64,000 bases of DNA, taken from Leucobacter sp. 7(1). GTDB lineage: Bacteria > Actinomycetota > Actinomycetes > Actinomycetales > Microbacteriaceae. The stretch lies in the NCBI RefSeq assembly GCF_900163635.1, contig NZ_FUID01000052.1, positions 149,048 to 213,047 on the forward strand, in the 5' to 3' direction. Position 1 is the first letter of the stretch, and every line of letters begins with the position of its first letter. Positions 59,419 through 64,000 of the stretch are shown in pieces. A program made the position numbers and the translations under genes. The notes beneath the pieces are model-generated. The model made no database searches. It saw only the letters and a program-made list of their open reading frames with translations, and was not told the DNA's origin.

Positions 59419-59447
59419 ACGCCCTCGCCACAGTGAGGCGAGGGCGT
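59419..59447. terminator. Terminator of the aminotransferase gene
   Basis: Perfect 11-bp arms ACGCCCTCGCC / GGCGAGGGCGT with a 7-nt loop, 15 bp past the minus-strand stop. Confidence 0.75.
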
Positions 59448-59462
59448 CGCTCTGAGCGCGAG

Positions 59463-60725
59463 CTACGCGCCGACCGCGCGCAGCGACTCCCGAACAATCG
59501 CGAGTCCTGCGTCGAGTTCTTCGGCCGTGATCGTCAGTGCCGGGAGGAACTTCAATACCTCGTCGGAACCACCGGAGGTCTCAATGACGAGACCGTGCTC
59601 GAACGCCGCAGCGGAGACCGCACCCGCGAGCTCGGGGCGACTCACCGAGGCCAGGCCGTACATGAGGCCGCGCCCACGGACCACGAAGCCTGCCTCCGGG
59701 AACTCTGTGGCGATGGCGTCGAGCGCCGTGCGCAGCTGCGTGCTGCGCTCCGCGATCTGCTCCACGAATGCGGTGTCCGCCCAGTAGGTGTCCAGGGCGG
59801 CCCGGGCGCTCACGAAGGCCAGGCTGTTGCCGCGGAAGGTGCCGGTGTGCGCGCCGGGCTCCCACACGTCCACCTCGGGGCGCATGAGCAGCAGCGACAT
59901 CGGCAGTCCGGAGGCGGAAATCGACTTGGAGACGGTGACGAGGTCGGGGACGATGCCCGATTCCTCGAAGCTGAAGAACGCTCCGGTGCGGCCCACGCCC
60001 GCCTGAATATCGTCGACGATCAGCAGGATGCCGTGGGCGGCCGTCAGCTCGCGGAGGCGCTGCAGCCACGCGGGGCTCGCCACGTTGATGCCGCCCTCGC
60101 CCTGCACGGTCTCCACGATCACGGCGGCGGGCAGGTCCAACCCGGATCCCGGATCGGTGAGCATCTTCTCGAACAGGTCAAGGGTGTCGAGGTCCGCACC
60201 GAGATAGCCGTCGTAGGGCAGTCGCGTGACCCCACCGAGGTCGATGCCCCCGGCGCGTCGATACTTGGCGTTGCCCGTGGCGGCGAGCGCCCCGAGACTC
60301 AGCCCGTGGAAGCCGTTCGTGAAGGCGACGACGTTGGAGCGGCCGGTAGCCTGGCGCGCAACCTTGAGCGCCGCCTCCACCGCATTCGCTCCGGTCGGCC
60401 CTGTGAACTGCATTTTGTAGTCCAGGCCGCGAGGTTCCAGGATCCGGCGCTCGAATGCCTCGATGAAGTCCCGCTTCGCCGAGGTCGCCATGTCGAGCCC
60501 GTGCAGGATCCCGCCGTCGCGGAGGTAGTCGATCAGCGGCTCGGTCAGCTTGGGGTTGTTGTGCCCGTAGTTGAGCACGCCGGCACCCGCGAAGAAGTCG
60601 AGATAGTCGCGGCCGTCCGCAGTGCTGAGCACCGAGCCGTTCGCGCGTTCAAAAAGCACGGGGAACGAGCGGATGTACCCCCGGACCTCAGATTCGCGGC
60701 GGTCGAAGGCTGCTAGTTCACTCAC
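59463..60725 (-). CDS. ectB: Diaminobutyrate-2-oxoglutarate aminotransferase (EctB-type)
   Basis: PLP-dependent class III aminotransferase of 420 residues. EctB signatures are RRESEVRGYIRSFPVLFERA, DYLDFFAGAGVLNYGHNNPK, GGILHGLDMATSAKRDFIEA, FTGPTGANAVEAALKVARQA, IVETVQGEGGINVASPAWLQ, IVDDIQAGVGRTGAFFSFEE and the PLP-Lys in TVSKSISASGLP. It interconverts aspartate semialdehyde and 2,4-diaminobutyrate. GGGGAG lies before the GTG at 60725. No ectA or ectC gene is present, so it may serve diaminobutyrate breakdown, or siderophore/peptide building blocks, rather than ectoine synthesis. Confidence 0.88.
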   Translation of the reverse strand: MSELAAFDRRESEVRGYIRSFPVLFERANGSVLSTADGRDYLDFFAGAGVLNYGHNNPKLTEPLIDYLRDGGILHGLDMATSAKRDFIEAFERRILEPRGLDYKMQFTGPTGANAVEAALKVARQATGRSNVVAFTNGFHGLSLGALAATGNAKYRRAGGIDLGGVTRLPYDGYLGADLDTLDLFEKMLTDPGSGLDLPAAVIVETVQGEGGINVASPAWLQRLRELTAAHGILLIVDDIQAGVGRTGAFFSFEESGIVPDLVTVSKSISASGLPMSLLLMRPEVDVWEPGAHTGTFRGNSLAFVSARAALDTYWADTAFVEQIAERSTQLRTALDAIATEFPEAGFVVRGRGLMYGLASVSRPELAGAVSAAAFEHGLVIETSGGSDEVLKFLPALTITAEELDAGLAIVRESLRAVGA

Positions 60726-61316
60726 GTGCGTCTCCCCAAAATGGCCGTTGTCGGCCAGCGAGTTGGGCCGGGCCCCGCGCCAGGTGATCCCCCGACCGGC
60801 GGGTGCGCGACCGTCCCGGCTGCGGATGTGCTCCGGGATCATCCCAGGTTACCGGGCGTTGCCTGGTCGAGGCATCTTTTGCGCCGAGAGACCGGACGGA
60901 TGCTCACCCTTCCCCGGCGGGGCTGATCGACTCTCGGCAGCGGGACCCCCGGGACACTCGTGTGGTGAGACGGGGCGGGATCACCAAAGCGAGCGCGAGA
61001 ACACGCTTCACCTTGCCTGCGACCACCGGCGCGCACAGCGTGTGCTGAGTACATTCGAGCGAACCCTACTCAAGCCTCGGCCTGGAGATGACCACGAGAC
61101 CCGGGCTGACTGCTCAGCCTCAAATATGAAAACCCGGGTATCAAGTTCTGCAGACCATGAGTGTCCACTCAAATCTGGTGCCAAGTTCGCGCACACAATC
61201 GGGGACCAAGGCGTCCGCAATATTACTCTGCATTCGGAAGCACGAGTTGCTGCGGGCTACGCGCATTCCCGGAGGGGCAAACGGGCCGGGGCATTGCAAC
61301 ACCTCGAAGGAGAAGC
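60726..61316. other. 591-bp divergent spacer with RNA-like structures
   Basis: No gene is recognised. It holds an inverted repeat GCCGAGAG (60883-60890) / CTCTCGGC (60931-60938) that encloses CCCCGGCGGGG. It also holds a nested hairpin at 61099-61139, where ACCCGGG/CCCGGGT flanks GCTGA/TCAGC and an A-rich bulge. Either could be a structured leader. Confidence 0.5.
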
Positions 61317-62381
61317 ATGACAGTGCTGGGCCGAAATCACCCTCGTTCGTTCACGATGAGACTCGCAGTATTAGCGTCGTCCCTGGTGGTGCTCGTGGGG
61401 TCACTGTGGGGGCTCCTCCCGGCTGCGGCGCAGGCCGCACCCCCTGAACTCCGAGCTGAGGAGCCCCTGGACCCTGAATACACGTGTCCTCCCATCGATG
61501 TCGACGTCCAGTTCAACTTCACCTTTGAAGGCACACTGAAAAAGATCCAGTGTGAGCACCTGGAGAAAGGGAGCTCCGTCGACTTCCAGGCACTCCTTAA
61601 ACCCCCGGAAGGGTTTCGATTTTCTCGAACTTGGGACCAGGAAATCTACGTGGACATCACCAAGTCGGGGCTCTACAGGAACGACATCCCGCTGGAATAT
61701 CTCCCCCATCAGGTAACCATCTCCTACGTATTCTCCGGCACCGAGGTCGCTACGCAGGCCTTCCCCGAAGTTGAGCATCGGGCAACCATCGATGAGCCCC
61801 AGCTCACAGTCCCCACGAACTACCAGCTCGCCGAGCCGTTCGAACCGGTAGAGGTCACGAGCGATCTCTCACTCACGCTTGAGCTTGTCCGCGCACTCTA
61901 CGACGTGACCGTTGCCTACACCGAAAACGGTGTCCCGGTAGCCACGCAGTCCTTCCCCGGACTCGAACCGGAGTCAACAATCGTCTCAAACCAGTTGGTA
62001 GTTCCGGAGGGGTACCTCCTTGCGGGCCCCTTTGCGGACTACACCGTCACGGGTCACGCGCGCATTGAAGTTCCGGTTCTCGCGCAGAGCACGGACCCCG
62101 ATGACGATGATGATGACGACGCGGACGACGACGAGGACAAAGACAAAGACAAAGACAAAGACAAAGACAAAGACAAAGACAAAGACAAAGACAAAAAAGA
62201 GGACACGACCCAGCCCATTCTCACCTCGCCACCGGCGGGCACCACAGTTCCGGCGCAGCCGACACTCGCGCAGACCGGCGCTCCCGCGCTCGTTGGCCTG
62301 GTGACGCTCGGTACGCTCCTCACCGCGGCCGGCACGGGTGCCGCTATGAGCGCCCGGCGGCGACGGACTCCAGACGCCTAG
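61317..62381 (+). CDS. Secreted surface protein with LAQTG sorting signal
   Basis: Protein of 354 residues. The signal peptide LAVLASSLVVLVGSLWGLLP ends at AQA. The mature region has two related beta-rich repeats (about 140-190 and 215-265; SYVFSGTEVATQAFPEVE and AYTENGVPVATQSFPGLE) resembling DUF5979-type adhesin domains. One possible disulfide is formed by Cys in YTCPPID and IQCEHLE. An acidic (D)n then (KD)10 spacer precedes LAQTG, a hydrophobic helix and ARRRRTPDA. This fits anchoring by a class E sortase. AAGGAG lies 4 nt before the ATG at 61317. No sortase gene is near. Confidence 0.85.
   Translation: MTVLGRNHPRSFTMRLAVLASSLVVLVGSLWGLLPAAAQAAPPELRAEEPLDPEYTCPPIDVDVQFNFTFEGTLKKIQCEHLEKGSSVDFQALLKPPEGFRFSRTWDQEIYVDITKSGLYRNDIPLEYLPHQVTISYVFSGTEVATQAFPEVEHRATIDEPQLTVPTNYQLAEPFEPVEVTSDLSLTLELVRALYDVTVAYTENGVPVATQSFPGLEPESTIVSNQLVVPEGYLLAGPFADYTVTGHARIEVPVLAQSTDPDDDDDDDADDDEDKDKDKDKDKDKDKDKDKDKKEDTTQPILTSPPAGTTVPAQPTLAQTGAPALVGLVTLGTLLTAAGTGAAMSARRRRTPDA
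62136..62195 (+). repeat. (GACAAA)10 hexanucleotide repeat
   Basis: Ten exact copies encode (Asp-Lys)10 in the wall spacer of the surface protein. The six-base unit changes length without breaking the frame. Confidence 0.9.
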
Positions 62382-62464
62382 CGCTCCGCCCTGTCCCTCA
62401 TGACACCCGCACAGAACGACGGGCCACGCGTCGCGTGCCGTCGACGCTGAGGCCTCGGCGGGAC

Positions 62465-62505
62465 AGCGGTGGGGTGCCGCGCAAGCCGCGCGGCACCCCA
62501 CCGCT
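62465..62505. terminator. Bidirectional terminator
   Basis: Perfect 18-bp arms (AGCGGTGGGGTGCCGCGC and complement) with loop AAGCC, between the surface protein and the convergent amidase remnant. Confidence 0.85.
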
Positions 62506-62519
62506 CCCCCGAGCGGGGA

Positions 62520-63265
62520 TCACTCGAACGGGTACCGCATAGGATCCGTCAGCTCTTCAACGATCGATGAGACCTCGAACACGGTCGCCTCATCGAATGG
62601 CGCTCCAACGACTTGCACACTCGTCGGCACGCCCGTGTCGGAGACCCCCGTGGGCACCGCCACCACAGGGCACCGGTTTGCAATGTTGAACGGCGTCCGG
62701 AGCGTCCCGGCGAGGTAGTGCGCAAAGTGCGTCCCATCGACGCTAAATCCGTCGAGGTAGTTCTCCTCCGCGGCGAACATCTCCAGGCCCGTCGTGGGGG
62801 TGATCAGCGCGTCATAGCCGGACATGGTGCGGTCAAGCTCACGTTGAATCGCGCCGTCCTTGACGAGCGAGTCCACCAGGGTACCCCGCCCCGCGTACTC
62901 GCTCCCGAGCGCCGCGAAGGCCTGCGCGTAGGGGGAAAGCTTGGACGCGTCGCCCCTGACCTGGTCAAGCATGGCGTGTGCCCCATGATCAAGCCGAAGT
63001 GCGTGAATGCGGTGTCCAGGATCTGATCGATCGCCCACTGGGGCTGAACCACCTCGGCGATCGCCCCCGCAACCTCGAGCCGCGCGATCAGGCACGCCAC
63101 GTCGGCGACGCGTCGTCCCGCAGTCCCGAAGCCCCGGTACCAGTCCGCGTTGACCGGCGGGGCTCCGGATTCAATTCGGGAGACCTGAGCACCCCCTTGC
63201 CGGTTGGGGCCGTACTGAGGGGTGCCGATCAGCCCTCGACTCGATTTGGTTCTCCAACATCGCAG
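62520..63265 (-). pseudogene. Amidase remnant (truncated and frameshifted)
   Basis: C-terminal part of an amidase-signature enzyme. Reading 5' to 3' on the minus strand, RGLIGTPQYGPNRQGGAQVS, SGAPPVNADWYRGFGTAGRR and IDQILDTAFTHFGLIMG continue in one frame, then AMLDQVRGDASKLSPYAQAF to DPMRYPFE in another. One G missing from a G run at 62981-62984 explains the break: adding it restores GLIMGAHAML. The N-terminal half with the catalytic Ser-Ser-Lys is absent, and residues after RRVADVA seem to skip a large block. No start codon or ribosome site precedes it. It is a decayed gene next to an insertion element. Confidence 0.82.
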
Positions 63266-63300
63266 GAATCACTTCCCAGGTAATCGCTAAGCTCGACCGC

Positions 63301-63591
63301 ATGACCGAAGCTGCAACGCCGAGCATCGAAGAAGTTCGGAATGAGATCGACGCACTCGATACCCGGATCGTGGAGCTCATCGCCGAGCGTCAACAATGGG
63401 TACTCGCTGCAGGTTCCCTCAAGAAGGATGAGCGGGCGGTGCGCGCCCCGGATCGCGTGGAGCAGGTCATCCTCAAGGTTCGCGGCCTCGCGGAACAGGC
63501 TGGCGCATCGCCAGAGGTCGTCGAACAGGCGTACCGTGCGATGATTGCGGCGTTTATCGAGCTTGAGCTCGCGCACCACCGGGCAGGCTAG
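63301..63591 (+). CDS. Chorismate mutase (AroQ family)
   Basis: All-helical protein of 96 residues converting chorismate to prephenate. EVRNEIDALDTRIVELIAER is the first AroQ helix with its catalytic Arg; the conserved Lys of the second helix region is in AAGSLKKDERAVRAPDRVEQ; the late helix is AYRAMIAAFIELELAHH. It is a single-domain form without a signal peptide, so cytoplasmic. The ATG at 63301 has no strong ribosome site. It stands alone between the amidase remnant and the insertion element. Confidence 0.88.
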   Translation: MTEAATPSIEEVRNEIDALDTRIVELIAERQQWVLAAGSLKKDERAVRAPDRVEQVILKVRGLAEQAGASPEVVEQAYRAMIAAFIELELAHHRAG

Positions 63592-63923
63592 AGGCTTTTC
63601 CCCACGTTTGAGATGAGTGGTCCGCCATTGGGACTGGCCTGAATTTGACCTGGCTTCCTGCAGCCTGCTGCGCAGGTTCCACAATGCCTTCCACCCCACC
63701 GCGCGATCGCGAGAAGAACCCCAGAATTCGCGTACACCCTGATCCCGAAGGCCGCACCCACACGGCCAGACTCACCAGACACCCGGCAAGTCAGACACCT
63801 GGCAAGTCAGACACCTGGCAAGTCAGACACGACATCGTTGACACCGGAGGAAGGGTCTGATGCAGGAACAGGTGACATCGAACGTGGCTAGCCGAGAGGG
63901 CTGGCCTGGAAGGATGTCATCAT
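63592..63923. other. 332-bp spacer leading into the IS3-type element
   Basis: No gene is recognised. The right half contains the 16-bp tandem repeats and must include the left end of the insertion element, but I cannot fix the exact boundary without the right end. Confidence 0.5.
63785..63830. repeat. Tandem 16-bp repeats near the IS left end
   Basis: GGCAAGTCAGACACCT at 63785 and 63801, then a third copy missing its last two bases at 63817-63830. Confidence 0.9.
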
Positions 63924-64000
63924 GCCCAAGCCGTTCCCCAAGGAGTTCCGCGACGACGTGATCCGCGTTGCGGAGAACCGTGATCCAGAAGTCACGCTCG
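63924..64000 (+). mobile_element. IS3-family transposase OrfA, 5' end only
   Basis: The first 25 codons (MPKPFPKEFRDDVIRVAENR, then DPEVTL) match the N-terminus of IS3-family OrfA proteins, which carry a helix-turn-helix that binds the element ends. The gene runs off the window. GGAAGG lies 9 nt before the ATG. The catalytic OrfB is expected downstream, usually reached by frameshifting. Confidence 0.78.

Noticed and set aside
59433..60716. Plus-strand frame of 427 codons
   Set aside because: It is antisense to the EctB-type gene, which has full PLP-enzyme motifs.
63229..63699. Minus-strand frame over the chorismate mutase gene
   Set aside because: It is antisense to a clear AroQ protein and shows no motif.
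1..64000. Search for prophage, secretion or biosynthetic megacluster
   Set aside because: No integrase, capsid, PKS/NRPS, ESX or restriction-modification genes are seen; the single HNH protein and YhgE genes are not enough to claim a defence island.

Overview
This window is a 64 kb piece of a high-GC actinobacterial chromosome. GTG starts, ATGA/GTGA stop-start overlaps, candidate leaderless promoters, DtxR-type iron boxes, LAxTG surface proteins and a tandem pair of DUF7882 proteins point to Microbacteriaceae. A Leucobacter-like genus is my best guess, from general similarity only. I saw no rRNA, tRNA, CRISPR array, prophage or replication origin. The only mobile element is the left end of an IS3-type element at the right edge.

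Region 1 (1-14.5 kb) is mostly housekeeping and stress genes: the end of an anti-sigma factor, an ABC-F ATPase, an SDR, a Rho_N-like mini-protein, a YbdK-type carboxylate-amine ligase, a membrane protein, pncC, a DesK/NarL-type two-component system, a small multidrug-export-type protein, a Cys-rich protein with an overlapping acidic protein, and an SRPBCC protein. A translationally coupled pair follows, of a heme-oxygenase-like diiron enzyme and a CDGSH iron-sulfur protein. Then come two DUF7882 paralogues and an asparagine-synthase-like amidotransferase of the N-acetylglutaminylglutamine type.

Region 2 (14.9-32.3 kb) is an iron/heme locus. It has an HtaA-type heme-binding surface protein, an AraC regulator, and a complete siderophore importer (lipoprotein, siderophore-interacting reductase, two FecCD permeases, ATPase). 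Two DtxR-like boxes sit in front of these genes. An operon of two YhgE/Pip membrane proteins and a TetR regulator follows, with a 26-bp operator over what looks like a leaderless promoter. Then comes an MFS efflux pump divergent from a TetR/flavin-monooxygenase pair.

Region 3 (32.3-44.8 kb) holds a repeat-containing intergenic stretch, a copper-type cluster (membrane protein, PCu(A)C chaperone, PepSY protein), a serine hydrolase, an HNH nuclease, small regulators, an Ig-like LATTG surface protein, and a second iron unit (DtxR box, SIP, AraC) followed by a LysR regulator.

Region 4 (44.9-60.7 kb) is catabolic. It contains an NCS2 purine permease with 8-oxoguanine deaminase, an SDR, and a cassette of HDAC-family deacetylase, creatinase-like M24 hydrolase, PotD-like binding protein and TetR regulator. 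After a lipoprotein come an M20 amidohydrolase, a LysR regulator divergent from a YfcC transporter with a 27-bp operator between them, and a lone EctB-type aminotransferase. Together these suggest uptake and breakdown of N-acylated amines or diamino acids (inference).

Region 5 (60.7-64 kb) has a LAQTG surface protein, a decayed amidase pseudogene, a chorismate mutase and the start of the IS3 element.
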